This document shows positions 55,682 to 64,000 of a DNA stretch of 64,000 nucleotides, in pieces. The translations under genes and the position numbers were made by a program. The notes under the pieces were generated by a model. It saw only the letters and a program-made list of their open reading frames with translations. It searched no databases and was not told the DNA's origin. Numbering within the stretch: the first letter of the stretch is position 1; the number at the start of each line of letters is the position of its first letter. Location of the stretch: assembly GCA_030704425.1 (NCBI GenBank), contig JAPDHM010000002.1:310001-374000 (forward strand). Direction: 5' to 3'. Source of the DNA: Rhodobacteraceae bacterium IMCC1909. GTDB lineage: Bacteria > Pseudomonadota > Alphaproteobacteria > Rhodobacterales > Rhodobacteraceae.

Positions 55682-56939
55682 CCAATGCATCGGCGAAACC
55701 ATCCGCATCAACCATATTATCGCCAGCTCGCTGGCGTATCTGCTCCAGCGGCTCCGCATTCTCGACCCTGAACGTGTCAACATAATGGCCAAGAATAGGT
55801 GCTGAGATAAACACGATCACAAACGCACCAATGCACACAAGGGCCACTAAACTGCCAAAGATCGCCCCCAGACCAGCAACCAGGCCGATACCTGCAAAGA
55901 TCTCCGTCCAAGGGTCGCCGCCAGTGATGTCAAGGCCGCCGCCAGCCAACGCAAAAAGACCAAATAAAGCGCCGAAAGCAATGATCAAGCCAACCACCAA
56001 AACCGCTATCAGAGCAACACCCAATACGAAAATTCTGATAACCCGTGCGCTGGACGCGTTGGAGGTGAAGTGCACCTTGCCTTCTAGAACTTTATGGGCG
56101 GTGAGATATTTGAAACTTTCCACTTGGTAATAGACAAATCCAAAGATCAACCAAAGACCGCCAGCGATCATAACATTGCCGCCCAAAGCCACGGCTTGCC
56201 CGAAGTAAATGATGGCGGCGCCCAACAGCAGCACACCCACAGCAATAAACTGATGCTTCATTGCCGCATACAGCGCCGTCCACTGCCCCGTCTGCTCAAA
56301 ACGCGCATCGCCGTACCACATTCGATCGGTCATATATTTTTCCAGACGAAATGTCGCCAGGGGCGTGAGCAGGCCAAAGCTCAAAGACCACGCTGCGAAA
56401 TAAAGCATCACGCGCCACGTATATCCCAAGGCTGCAGCATCCATTGCAAATCGCAGGCCACGCCAGCGGGTGCGTGACATCATATAGCGGCGCGCGCGGT
56501 ATTGCGCGAAAAAGATCAATGGAAGAATAGCCAAACCGGCCCCGTAGGTCAGCCCAGTCTGTATCAGAGCATCATCCATACTGTCATTGGGCCCCGAGAT
56601 CACCTCGCCCCAAAGATTATATCCGATAAAATCTAATACAACTTGCAATATGCCCGAATACACCATGATAACAACCAGAGCGATCAGAAAGCCCAAGAAT
56701 TTTTCCAGCCCTGTGCCGGTATATTCAAAGGAATCTCCCCCCGGCTTAGTCGACGACCAGATATATCGCCGCAGACGTGTGCGGGCCCAAAATCGGTAGA
56801 TTCCAAAAGTCACGATGGTCAAAGCCCCCGTCCACAAGGCAAGCCAAAAAAGCTTGGACTTTTCAGGTAAAAAAGCGCCATTAAGATGCGTGGGGGCGGA
56901 AGCCGCGCCCTCGCCTTGCAAAGTCGATGTGTAAGTCAT
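55662..56939 (-). CDS. YjgN/DUF898 family membrane protein
   Basis: 425 residues from the ATG at 56937-56939 with AGGA eight bases upstream. About eight to ten hydrophobic segments, alternating with the DUF898 blocks: LFWLALWTGALTIVTFGIYR, FWARTRLRRYIWSST, and YRARRYMMSRTRWRGLRFAM in the middle. Function of the family is unknown. The M48 protease gene overlaps its 3' end, so the two are cotranscribed and possibly act on the same membrane. Confidence 0.88.
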   Translation of the reverse strand: MTYTSTLQGEGAASAPTHLNGAFLPEKSKLFWLALWTGALTIVTFGIYRFWARTRLRRYIWSSTKPGGDSFEYTGTGLEKFLGFLIALVVIMVYSGILQVVLDFIGYNLWGEVISGPNDSMDDALIQTGLTYGAGLAILPLIFFAQYRARRYMMSRTRWRGLRFAMDAAALGYTWRVMLYFAAWSLSFGLLTPLATFRLEKYMTDRMWYGDARFEQTGQWTALYAAMKHQFIAVGVLLLGAAIIYFGQAVALGGNVMIAGGLWLIFGFVYYQVESFKYLTAHKVLEGKVHFTSNASSARVIRIFVLGVALIAVLVVGLIIAFGALFGLFALAGGGLDITGGDPWTEIFAGIGLVAGLGAIFGSLVALVCIGAFVIVFISAPILGHYVDTFRVENAEPLEQIRQRAGDNMVDADGFADALDVGGAF

Positions 56940-56981
56940 AAATTTAATCCTGCCATTACATGGCAATATCTTGCAGATTAA

Positions 56982-59312
56982 TCACTTCGTGAAGCAATTG
57001 TCACGCGGAAATCCTCGTGGCGCCATTCGGCCAGCACTGGCGCGTTTGCCCATCCATTCGGCCAGTTCCGCAGCCTCTACCACACGTTTTCGCCCGGCGG
57101 GATCTTTCCAAGACAAGCCCTCTTCGCGGGTAAACGTCGTGGCATCGGACAGGCCGCCGTCTTTATATTTTTGCAAGCGCACCCCTTTACCTCGGCCCAT
57201 TTCCGGCAGCTCGTCGACGCCAAAGATCAAAACCTTGCGGTTTTCACCGACACAGGCCACATGATCTCCCACCACAGGACAAGACAGGAGTGCCTTCACA
57301 TCTCCCTTGACGTTGAGCACCTGCCGACCACTGCGCGTCTGTGCGACGATCTCGGTTTCAGGCACCACAAACCCGTCGCCGGCCGTTGAGGCCACCAAGC
57401 GCTTCACCGACGGATCATGGATGAAGAAATCAACAATTTCGACATCATTGGGCAGATCCACCATCAAGCGCAGCGGCTCACCCATGCCGCGCCCGCCCGG
57501 CAGATTGTCCGCCACCAGCGTATAGAAACGACCGTTGCTGCCAAAAACGATCAACTTATCTGTGGTTTGCGCATGGAAGACAAAACGGCCCTCATCACCA
57601 TCTTTGTATTTCAGCGGCTTGTCCAAAGCCACATGCCCAGACATAGCCCGAATCCATCCCATTTTTGAGCAAACAACCGTCACCGGTTCACGCTCGATCA
57701 TGGCCTCAAGCGGTACCTCTTCGACCTCGCCCGCAATGGCAAAGGCCGTGCGGCGAGCGCCGCCGGCATAGTCTTTGCCAAAGGCCTTGCGCGTGGCGCG
57801 CAATTGCTCGCTAATTTTCGCCCATTGCAGACCTTCATCCGCAATCAAATCGTCCAAAGTGGCCCGCTCTTGTTGCAAGGCATCGCGTTCACGGCGCAAC
57901 TCCATCTCTTCCAAACGCCGCAAACTGCGCAGGCGCATATTCAGAATAGCGTCCGCCTGAACTTCCGACAGCTCCTCTTGCCCATCCACCGCCTTGCGAT
58001 AGCTCAGCGGGCCGATATAATCGCCTTCAGACATAGCCCGCGGATGATCCAGGCCCCAGTCTTCAAACATCAGCGCGGTTTTTGGCTCCTCATCGTAGCG
58101 GATGATATCAATCACCCGATCGAGATTGAGAAACGCCAGAATAAAGCCCTCCAAGACCTCCAGGCGGTGATCGATTTTCGCCAAACGATTCTCAGAGCGT
58201 CGCACCAGAACCTCTTGCCGGTGATCGAGAAAGGCGCGCAACACCTCTTTCATGCTGCAGACCTTTGGGGTGAGCCCGTCAATCAGCACGTTCATATTTA
58301 GACTGAACCGCAGCTCAAGATCGCTGTTGCGATAGAGCATATTCATCAGCAATTCCGGTTCGACATTCTTGCTGCGCGGTTCCAGAACAATCCGTAGATC
58401 TTCTGCCGATTCATCGCGCACATCGCCCAGGATTGGTACTTTTTTGGTTTGGATAACCTCAGCCAATTTCTCAATCAGCTTTGATTTTTGTACCTGATAG
58501 GGAATTTCCGTGACCACAATTTGCCAAAGCCCGCGGCCAAGATCCTCAACCTCCCATTTGCAGCGCAACCGAAAAGAACCGCGCCCGGTGCGATAGGCCT
58601 GCGCGATATTTTCTGGTGGCTCGACCAAAATACCGCCCGTCGGAAAATCGGGACCAGGCACATATTGCAACAATGTATCGTCGCGGGCATCGGGGCTTTT
58701 GATCAAATGCAGACAGGCATCGATCAGCTCCGAGATGTTATGCGGCGGGATATTGGTGGCCATGCCCACGGCGATCCCGCTGCTGCCATTGGCCAAAAGA
58801 TTGGGAAAGGTTGCGGGCAGAACCACGGGCTCGGTAAGCGTGCCGTCGTAGTTTTCCCGGAAATCCACCACATTTTCCGACAGGCCTTCCAAAAGCGCCT
58901 CGGCGACAATGGTCATCCGCGCCTCTGTGTATCGGCTCGCGGCGGGATTGTCGCCGTCGATATTGCCAAAATTGCCCTGACCATCCACCAGCGGATAGCG
59001 CACATTGAAATCCTGCGCCAAGCGGGCCATGGCATCATAGATCGCCGCATCGCCATGCGGATGATAATTGCCCATCACATCGCCGGAAATCTTCGCAGAT
59101 TTGCGAAATCCGCCGTTGGCAGTCAGCTTCAGCTCGCGCATTGCATAAAGAATGCGGCGGTGAACCGGTTTCAATCCATCTCGCGCATCAGGCAAAGCGC
59201 GGTGCATGATCGTCGAAAGCGCATAGGTGAGATAACGCTCGCCAATGGCCCGGCGGAGCGGTTCAGTCGTTTCACTCGGAATGGGCGCGGTATCGTGCAT
59301 CTGTTCTGACAT
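56982..59312 (-). CDS. parC: DNA topoisomerase IV subunit A
   Basis: Cleaves and passes DNA to separate replicated chromosomes. 776 residues. The catalytic tyrosine is Tyr128 in [10 protein letters not shown], and the DNA-gate block is [20 protein letters not shown] from residue 81. At the classical quinolone position it has Ala89 rather than Ser, and Asp93 is retained. A C-terminal beta-propeller (from about residue 510) is present. The partner parE is not in the window. Upstream bases have no notable control element; the SDR at 59.5 kb is divergent. Confidence 0.95.
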   Translation of the reverse strand: MSEQMHDTAPIPSETTEPLRRAIGERYLTYALSTIMHRALPDARDGLKPVHRRILYAMRELKLTANGGFRKSAKISGDVMGNYHPHGDAAIYDAMARLAQDFNVRYPLVDGQGNFGNIDGDNPAASRYTEARMTIVAEALLEGLSENVVDFRENYDGTLTEPVVLPATFPNLLANGSSGIAVGMATNIPPHNISELIDACLHLIKSPDARDDTLLQYVPGPDFPTGGILVEPPENIAQAYRTGRGSFRLRCKWEVEDLGRGLWQIVVTEIPYQVQKSKLIEKLAEVIQTKKVPILGDVRDESAEDLRIVLEPRSKNVEPELLMNMLYRNSDLELRFSLNMNVLIDGLTPKVCSMKEVLRAFLDHRQEVLVRRSENRLAKIDHRLEVLEGFILAFLNLDRVIDIIRYDEEPKTALMFEDWGLDHPRAMSEGDYIGPLSYRKAVDGQEELSEVQADAILNMRLRSLRRLEEMELRRERDALQQERATLDDLIADEGLQWAKISEQLRATRKAFGKDYAGGARRTAFAIAGEVEEVPLEAMIEREPVTVVCSKMGWIRAMSGHVALDKPLKYKDGDEGRFVFHAQTTDKLIVFGSNGRFYTLVADNLPGGRGMGEPLRLMVDLPNDVEIVDFFIHDPSVKRLVASTAGDGFVVPETEIVAQTRSGRQVLNVKGDVKALLSCPVVGDHVACVGENRKVLIFGVDELPEMGRGKGVRLQKYKDGGLSDATTFTREEGLSWKDPAGRKRVVEAAELAEWMGKRASAGRMAPRGFPRDNCFTK

Positions 59313-59495
59313 GGGTTGGGTGTATCTGCCGAAAACTTGCAGGTCTAGCCCTACTCAGCGGCGATCCGCGCGAAAATCTCCTAGCGCGCTCAAAACCAAT
59401 GCGCCGGAGCCCTGATGCTCCAATCAACCGTTGACCCGCCTGCTGGAATGCAGGCAAGTGGGCGCTGAAACACAAGGGGCACAACGGGGACGTAT

Positions 59496-60326
59496 ATGCA
59501 AAAATCAATACTCATCACGGGGTGTTCTTCAGGCATCGGTTTGGACTGCGCCGAAACCCTGCATGCGATGGGCTGGAAAGTCTTTGCCAGTTGCCGCAAG
59601 CAGGCCGATTGTGACCGGCTTGAAGCCATGGGTCTCACCTCACCCCGCCTAGATCACGCGGATGCCGCCTCAATTCGTGATACGATTGAGCAGGTGACGC
59701 AAGCCACCGGTGGTACGCTTGATGCGGTGTTTAACAATGGGGCCTTTGCGGTGCCCGGCGCCGTAGAAGATTTACCCACCGACGCGCTGCGCGCCATTTA
59801 TGAAACCAATGTTTTTGGCTATCACGAGGTCATTCGGCAGGTCCTGCCGATTATGCGGGCGCAAGGCCATGGGCGCATTCTCAATTGCTCCTCGATTTTG
59901 GGCTTTATCACCCTGCGTTTTCGCGGCGCATATAACTCAACCAAATTCGCCCTCGAAGGCTTGAGCGACACTCTGCGCATTGAGATGCGAGGCACCGGGA
60001 TCAAGGTCATCTTGATTGAGCCCGGCCCCATTGGCACAAAGATTCGTGAAAACTCCATTCCGCATTTTGAGAAATGGATTGATTGGAAAAACTCCCCACG
60101 CAGAGCGCAATATGAGCATGGGTTGATCAAGCGGCTCTATAGCCCGCCTGAAGGCCCCGACGCCTTTGAGCTGCCCGCCTCAGCTGTCACAGCAAAGGTT
60201 GTGAAGGCCTTGAACAGCGCCAACCCAAAACCGCGCTACTACGTCACGACGCCCACCTATGTCATGGGGTTCTTGCGCCGCATATTGCCGACCCGTGCGC
60301 TCGATTGGCTTTTGGTGCGGATGTAA
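59496..60326 (+). CDS. SDR-family NAD(P)-dependent oxidoreductase
   Basis: 276 residues; classical short-chain dehydrogenase with ITGCSSGIGLDCAETL at 7-22 (cofactor), NNGAFAVPGA near 81, catalytic serine in CSSILGF, and the YNSTKFALEGLSDTLRIE block with Tyr and Lys. It resembles the subgroup acting on hydroxysteroid- or retinol-like substrates, but the substrate is not known. GGGGAC lies before the ATG. Transcribed in the same direction as the HIG1 and adenosyltransferase genes, 66 bases apart. Confidence 0.85.
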   Translation: MQKSILITGCSSGIGLDCAETLHAMGWKVFASCRKQADCDRLEAMGLTSPRLDHADAASIRDTIEQVTQATGGTLDAVFNNGAFAVPGAVEDLPTDALRAIYETNVFGYHEVIRQVLPIMRAQGHGRILNCSSILGFITLRFRGAYNSTKFALEGLSDTLRIEMRGTGIKVILIEPGPIGTKIRENSIPHFEKWIDWKNSPRRAQYEHGLIKRLYSPPEGPDAFELPASAVTAKVVKALNSANPKPRYYVTTPTYVMGFLRRILPTRALDWLLVRM

Positions 60327-60392
60327 TGTCGCATGGGATTGGTCTTTGACAGAAATTCCCCTAAGTGAAGTCCAACCATTAGGAGGTGCTCA

Positions 60393-60593
60393 ATGGGCAA
60401 CGATCCACTTTTTATCATCGCCACGCTCGCCTGCGTTGTGGTTCTGGCCATTTTGGCTTTGGGTATTGGCAGTTTTGCTAAGGGCGGCGAGTTTGCCCGT
60501 AAACATTCCAACCGCCTCATGCGCTACCGAATTGCGGCCCAATTCGTCGCCGTTGTTTTGATTCTCCTCGCTGTCTTCTTTGGAAAGGGCTAA
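60393..60593 (+). CDS. HIG1 domain-containing two-helix membrane protein
   Basis: 66 residues with two membrane helices (FIIATLACVVVLAILALGIG and IAAQFVAVVLILLAVFFGKG) joined by a basic loop GGEFARKHSNRLMRYR, the HIG_1_N pattern. The mitochondrial homologues (Rcf1/HIGD) assist cytochrome oxidase and respiratory supercomplexes; a similar role here is inference. Strong AGGAGG ribosome site before the ATG. Two bases before the adenosyltransferase start, so cotranscribed. Confidence 0.85.
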   Translation: MGNDPLFIIATLACVVVLAILALGIGSFAKGGEFARKHSNRLMRYRIAAQFVAVVLILLAVFFGKG

Positions 60594-60595
60594 CC

Positions 60596-61168
60596 ATGGT
60601 TGTGCTCAATAAAATCTACACAAAAACCGGAGACGCCGGCACCACCGCGCTTGGCAATGGCACGCGCGTTGAAAAACATGCCTTGCGGGTCAACGCTTAT
60701 GGCACAGTGGACGAAACCAACGCCACGGTTGGCCTGGCACGGCAACATGCGACGGGTGACATGGATGCGCAATTGGCCGCCATACAAAACGACCTGTTCG
60801 ATCTTGGCGCAGATCTCTGCCGTCCAGATATGGAAAAAGACGCTCAGGCAGAATATCAGCCACTGCGCATGAGCGAGGCACAGGTGGCGCGTCTGGAAGC
60901 AGAAATCGACGTGATGAATGACGCATTGGAGCCGCTGCGCTCTTTCATTCTTCCGGGTGGCTCAGCGCTTGCAGCACAGCTGCACCTGTGCCGAACCGTC
61001 TCACGCCGCGCAGAACGGATGACCGTGGAATTGGCCGGGCAGGAGGCGATCAATGCCTCAGCCTTGCAATATCTAAATCGCCTTTCAGATTGGTTTTTCG
61101 TCGCCGGGCGCATCGCAAATGACGATGGGCGTGCCGATATTCTTTGGGTTCCCGGCGCCAATCGTTAA
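60596..61168 (+). CDS. Cob(I)alamin adenosyltransferase, PduO type
   Basis: Attaches adenosyl from ATP to cob(I)alamin or cobinamide to make coenzyme B12. 190 residues. ATP-binding N-terminus KIYTKTGDAGTTALGNGTRV at 5-24, the VDETNATVG block near 39-47, and C-terminal signature CRTVSRRAERMTV. Both motifs are intact. Coupled to the HIG1 gene, and followed by the etfBA unit after a 172-base gap. Confidence 0.93.
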   Translation: MVVLNKIYTKTGDAGTTALGNGTRVEKHALRVNAYGTVDETNATVGLARQHATGDMDAQLAAIQNDLFDLGADLCRPDMEKDAQAEYQPLRMSEAQVARLEAEIDVMNDALEPLRSFILPGGSALAAQLHLCRTVSRRAERMTVELAGQEAINASALQYLNRLSDWFFVAGRIANDDGRADILWVPGANR

Positions 61169-61340
61169 GGAAAGAAGCTGACCGAGTGTAACACTTTGGA
61201 AACAACCTATCACAATTTGGCCGCGGCAATGCGCCGAAATGTCGATTTTCCCCTGTTTCCCAAAGATAAACGCAGGTAACACTGCGACAACTGTGAACTG
61301 AGAGTCGCCTGCGGCTCACCTATGTACGGAGATATACACC

Positions 61341-62099
61341 ATGAAGGTCTTAGTGCCGGTCAAACGTGTAATCGATTATAACGTGAAAGTCCGTGTAAAA
61401 GCGGATGGCAGCGGCGTCGATTTGGCCAATGTAAAAATGTCGATGAACCCTTTCGACGAAATTGCTGTCGAACAAGCAATCCGCTTGAAAGAGGCAGGGC
61501 AGGCCGATGAAGTGGTCGCAGTTTCCATCGGTGTGAAACAAAACCAAGAAACTCTACGCACAGCGCTGGCTATGGGTGCGGATCGCGCAATCTTAGTTGT
61601 CGCAACCGAAGATGTGCACGCCGACATTGAACCTCTGGCGGTTGCAAAAATCCTGAAGGCTGTCATCGACGAAGAGCAGCCCGGTATCGTTTTGGCCGGC
61701 AAACAGGCGATCGATAATGATATGAACGCCACAGGCCAAATGCTGGCTGCTCTGACCGGTTGGTCACAGGCCACTTTCGTGTCCGAACTCGATATCCAAG
61801 GGGACAGCGCTTTGGTCACCCGCGAAGTGGACGGCGGCTTGCAGACGATCAAAGTCTCCATGCCGACCATTGTCACTGTGGACCTGCGTCTCAATGAACC
61901 GCGCTACGCCTCATTGCCCAACATTATGAAGGCGAAGAAAAAGCCAATGGATGAGAAAACACCCGCGGATCTAGGCGTTGATATCGCGCCGCGCCTGACC
62001 ATTGTCTCCACCGGCGAGCCTGAAGCAAGAGCGGCGGGCATCAAAGTAGGCTCTGTCGATGAGCTGGTCGAAAAACTTAAAGAAGTGGGGGCTGTATAA
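61341..62099 (+). CDS. etfB: Electron-transfer flavoprotein subunit beta
   Basis: AMP-binding subunit of ETF. 252 residues, begins [20 protein letters not shown], with the signature [16 protein letters not shown] near residue 32 and [19 protein letters not shown]-type (AMP) region near 178-196. GGAG precedes the ATG. Its stop overlaps the etfA start by one base (TAATG). It takes electrons from acyl-CoA and related dehydrogenases and passes them, with EtfA, to EtfD at 8-10 kb. Confidence 0.96.
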   Translation: MKVLVPVKRVIDYNVKVRVKADGSGVDLANVKMSMNPFDEIAVEQAIRLKEAGQADEVVAVSIGVKQNQETLRTALAMGADRAILVVATEDVHADIEPLAVAKILKAVIDEEQPGIVLAGKQAIDNDMNATGQMLAALTGWSQATFVSELDIQGDSALVTREVDGGLQTIKVSMPTIVTVDLRLNEPRYASLPNIMKAKKKPMDEKTPADLGVDIAPRLTIVSTGEPEARAAGIKVGSVDELVEKLKEVGAV

Positions 62100-63028
62100 T
62101 GGCTGTACTCCTGATTGCTGAAGTGAACGGCGGCGAATTATCCGTTGACTCAACTGCAAAAGCGCTCACCGCTGCAAAGCAAATGGGCGACGTGACTGTT
62201 CTTTGTGTCGGATCCGGCTGCTCATCCGCAGCTGAAGCGGCCGCGAAGCTCGAAGGCGTATCCAAAGTACTTTGCGCACAAAATGACGCCTACGGCCATG
62301 ACCTTGCTGAACCGGTAGCCGCTTTGATTGTATCGCTCGCCGGCGATTACAGCCACATTGTCGCGCCTTCCACCTCAGCCTCTAAGAATATTCTGCCGCG
62401 TGTTGCGGCGCTTTTGGATGTTATGGTCATATCCGAAGTGACAGCGGTTATTGACGCAGAAATATTCGAGCGTCCCATCTATGCGGGCAATGCTATCCAA
62501 ACGGTGAAATCCACCGATGCCACCAAAGTCGCCACGATCCGCACCTCGACCTTCGATGCAACCGGTGAAGGCGGCGCAGCCTCGGTCACAAGCATTGATG
62601 CCGCAGGTGATCCTGGCTTGTCCTCTTGGGTGGAAGACAAGGTTGCAGAAAGCGACCGCCCTGAACTCACCTCAGCGGGCGTTGTGGTCTCTGGTGGCCG
62701 TGGAGTTGGCTCGCAGGAAGATTTCAAAATCATCGAAAATTTGGCCGACGCATTGGGCGCCGCAGTGGGGGCCTCCCGCGCCGCGGTCGATTCTGGCTAT
62801 GCTCCGAATGACTGGCAAGTCGGGCAAACTGGAAAGGTTGTGGCACCAGATCTCTATGTTGCGGTTGGCATTTCTGGTGCCATTCAACATTTGGCTGGCA
62901 TGAAGGACTCCAAAGTCATCGTTGCGATCAACAAGGACGAAGAGGCACCTATCTTCCAAGTGGCGGATTTCGGTCTCGTGGGTGATTTGTTTGATGTCGT
63001 GCCGCAACTGACAGAGGAACTGGCCTAA
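62099..63028 (+). CDS. etfA: Electron-transfer flavoprotein subunit alpha
   Basis: FAD-binding subunit of ETF. 309 residues, begins [23 protein letters not shown] motif and C-terminal block are in [20 protein letters not shown], with [20 protein letters not shown] further on and [15 protein letters not shown] at the end. Domain-2 switch region [20 protein letters not shown] (near 200-219) is present. Transcribed with etfB; a strong terminator follows. Confidence 0.96.
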   Translation: MAVLLIAEVNGGELSVDSTAKALTAAKQMGDVTVLCVGSGCSSAAEAAAKLEGVSKVLCAQNDAYGHDLAEPVAALIVSLAGDYSHIVAPSTSASKNILPRVAALLDVMVISEVTAVIDAEIFERPIYAGNAIQTVKSTDATKVATIRTSTFDATGEGGAASVTSIDAAGDPGLSSWVEDKVAESDRPELTSAGVVVSGGRGVGSQEDFKIIENLADALGAAVGASRAAVDSGYAPNDWQVGQTGKVVAPDLYVAVGISGAIQHLAGMKDSKVIVAINKDEEAPIFQVADFGLVGDLFDVVPQLTEELA

Positions 63029-63059
63029 GCCAGAACGCAACTATTATCAGACGCAACTA

Positions 63060-63085
63060 GGGCCCGCCGCAATGGCGGGCCTTTG
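63060..63085 (+). terminator. Intrinsic terminator after etfA
   Basis: An eight-base stem GGCCCGCC/GGCGGGCC (63061-63068, 63074-63081), a five-base loop, then TTT. The stem also lies near the end of ptsH on the other strand. Confidence 0.8.
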
Positions 63086-63109
63086 CCATTTGCGATACGA
63101 AGATCCGGC

Positions 63110-63376
63110 CTAGGCGGCTTCCCCAAAACGATTGGCCACCAAATCGCGCAAAGCCTCCGCCAAGGCCACTGCCTCCGCGCCGCGGGTTTCAACCTCGATG
63201 GAGGTGCCATTGGCCGCAGCCAGCATCAACAATCCCATGATGCTGTCCCCTTCAGCAGAAAGCCCATCTTTGCGCACAACAGCGCCCGCATCAAATTGCT
63301 CAACCGTTTCCACAAATTTCGCAGAGGCCCGCGCGTGAAGGCCTTTTTCGTTAATAATATTCAATATTTGCTGCAC
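63110..63376 (-). CDS. ptsH: HPr-family phosphocarrier protein
   Basis: Small phosphocarrier of the phosphotransferase system, 88 residues. Phosphorylatable His14 is in GLHARAS (12-18). Ser45 in GDSIMGLLML is the kinase site used by HPr kinase, as in systems with HprK. Nine bases follow the EIIA gene. The tail is ANRFGEAA. With RapZ and EIIA alongside and no sugar-specific EIIC/D seen, a regulatory function is probable. Confidence 0.95.
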   Translation of the reverse strand: MQQILNIINEKGLHARASAKFVETVEQFDAGAVVRKDGLSAEGDSIMGLLMLAAANGTSIEVETRGAEAVALAEALRDLVANRFGEAA

Positions 63377-63385
63377 GTTTTCGTC

Positions 63386-63775
63386 CTATTGCGTCTCGGG
63401 AAGGCAATCCATGTATTTTCGCCCCGCATCTATGGCCCGCGAAATCGCCTCTGGCACGCTCTGACTGCGAGATTTGGCGAGTTTGACCAGAAGGGGCAGA
63501 TTGGCGCCATAGAGCACCCGGCGATTGGCACAATTACAGGCAGAAAGTGATAGATTGGATGGCGAGCCGCCAAACATATCGGTCACAATCACCACGCCGC
63601 CGCCAATATCCACCCCATCTGCAGCTTGGCAAATTTCAATCCGCTTGGCTTCACGGTCGCAATCTGCGCTGATGGCAACTGCCGCAATGCCCCGTTGAGC
63701 GCCCACAACATGCTCCACCGCCGCCTTATATTCGGTGGCCAGCCCGCCATGCGCTACGATAACGATACCTATCAA
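63386..63775 (-). CDS. PTS mannose-type EIIA component
   Basis: 129 residues beginning [20 protein letters not shown], with the phosphorylated His9 in VAHGG. Domain structure includes [20 protein letters not shown]. These single-domain EIIA-Man proteins of alphaproteobacteria lie with ptsH and hprK and work in regulation rather than uptake. Coupled to rapZ by a four-base overlap upstream and to ptsH by a nine-base gap downstream. Confidence 0.93.
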   Translation of the reverse strand: MIGIVIVAHGGLATEYKAAVEHVVGAQRGIAAVAISADCDREAKRIEICQAADGVDIGGGVVIVTDMFGGSPSNLSLSACNCANRRVLYGANLPLLVKLAKSRSQSVPEAISRAIDAGRKYMDCLPETQ

Positions 63776-64000
63776 CTGCTCAAAACCTTAGAGTCTGAAG
63801 TGTCCGACGGAGCCACCTGTTCCAGCAGCTCTCTATGCCGTATGCTCACATGCCGGCCGCGCAATTGCAATTCTTTCTGTAACATTTCAACCATTGTGAC
63901 GGATCGATGTTTACCGCCCGTACAGCCAAAGCCAATGGCCAGATGCGACCGCCCCTCCGCCACATGGGCTGGGATCACAAGATCTATCAAATCGAGCACT
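63772..64000 (-). CDS. rapZ: RNase adapter RapZ-like nucleotide-binding protein, 3' part only
   Basis: Only the C-terminal portion of 75 residues is in the window; the gene enters from the right edge. The conserved C-terminal segment is [20 protein letters not shown], with the C-T-G-G-x-H-R-S motif of RapZ/YvcJ. The family binds nucleotides and, in E. coli, directs RNase E to GlmZ; in alphaproteobacteria it lies beside hprK and ptsH. The ATGA overlap with the EIIA gene marks translational coupling. The N-terminal P-loop is outside, so the name rests on this motif and context. Confidence 0.88.
   Translation of the reverse strand, partial: VLDLIDLVIPAHVAEGRSHLAIGFGCTGGKHRSVTMVEMLQKELQLRGRHVSIRHRELLEQVAPSDTSDSKVLSS

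Noticed and set aside
61188-61283. Direct repeat GTAACACT at 61188-61195 and 61276-61283 upstream of etfB
   Set aside because: Eight bases, 88 bases apart, is likely by chance; no promoter arrangement clearly uses it.

Overview
The window is a gene-dense stretch of an alphaproteobacterial chromosome, most likely from the Roseobacter group of the Rhodobacteraceae. The evidence is the gene content and order: phaAB, uvrC-pgsA-moaD-moaE, a DmdC-type acyl-CoA dehydrogenase, an aa3-type cytochrome oxidase subunit IV peptide, ETF and ETF:quinone oxidoreductase, EIIA-Man/HPr/RapZ, and tuf beside tRNA-Trp. A marine DMSP-using roseobacter fits, but the species cannot be fixed from sequence alone. I see no phage, insertion sequence, CRISPR array, rRNA or plasmid functions; nearly everything is core chromosome.

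Layout, left to right. 0-8 kb: the 5' end of a tag gene, a degenerate EAL protein, polyhydroxybutyrate genes phaA and phaB, a DUF465 peptide, a tRNA methyltransferase pair, polyprenyl synthase, ispE and a TPR protein. 8-14 kb: ETF:quinone oxidoreductase, greA, and a four-gene molybdenum-cofactor operon (fdhD-mobA-mobB-moeA). 14-20 kb: azlCD, a lipoprotein gene broken by an in-frame TAG, an unannotated-size cox subunit IV, an MBL hydrolase with a DmdC-like dehydrogenase, yqgE and a DsbD-N-like protein. 20-26.5 kb: an RND efflux pair, moaB and an aberrant uracil-DNA glycosylase. 26.7-29.6 kb: pyrB, a 33-residue membrane peptide, a dihydroorotase homologue without metal ligands, and plsY. 29.7-35.6 kb: gshA, rsmE, ubiA, and an OmpA/coiled-coil pair. 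35.6-43.7 kb: moaE, moaD, pgsA, uvrC, then a six-gene minus-strand run (ABC-2 exporter, S49 peptidase, 58-residue zinc-ribbon membrane peptide, Ca/Na antiporter, pteridine-reductase-like SDR). 43.8-50.8 kb: a divergent peptide ABC transporter with an M20 amidohydrolase. 51-52.4 kb: a twice-frameshifted outer-membrane gene and tRNA-Trp. 52.5-64 kb: tuf, lipoprotein, M48 protease, DUF898, parC, SDR, HIG1, cobalamin adenosyltransferase, etfBA, and ptsH-EIIA-rapZ running off the right edge.

How the genes connect: acyl-CoA dehydrogenases such as the DmdC-like protein pass electrons to EtfAB (61-63 kb) and then through ETF:quinone oxidoreductase (8-10 kb) to ubiquinone, for which IspB and UbiA are biosynthetic enzymes. 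Molybdenum-cofactor genes lie in three separate places (11-14, 25 and 36 kb), although no molybdoenzyme is encoded here. The HPr/EIIA/RapZ set looks regulatory rather than sugar-transporting.

The most notable things are several proteins that keep their fold but lose key catalytic or cofactor residues (EAL, dihydroorotase, uracil-DNA glycosylase), two decaying genes, three peptides too short for ordinary gene callers, and two tightly coupled uncharacterised membrane gene sets. I did not find a clearly new defence or mobile system.
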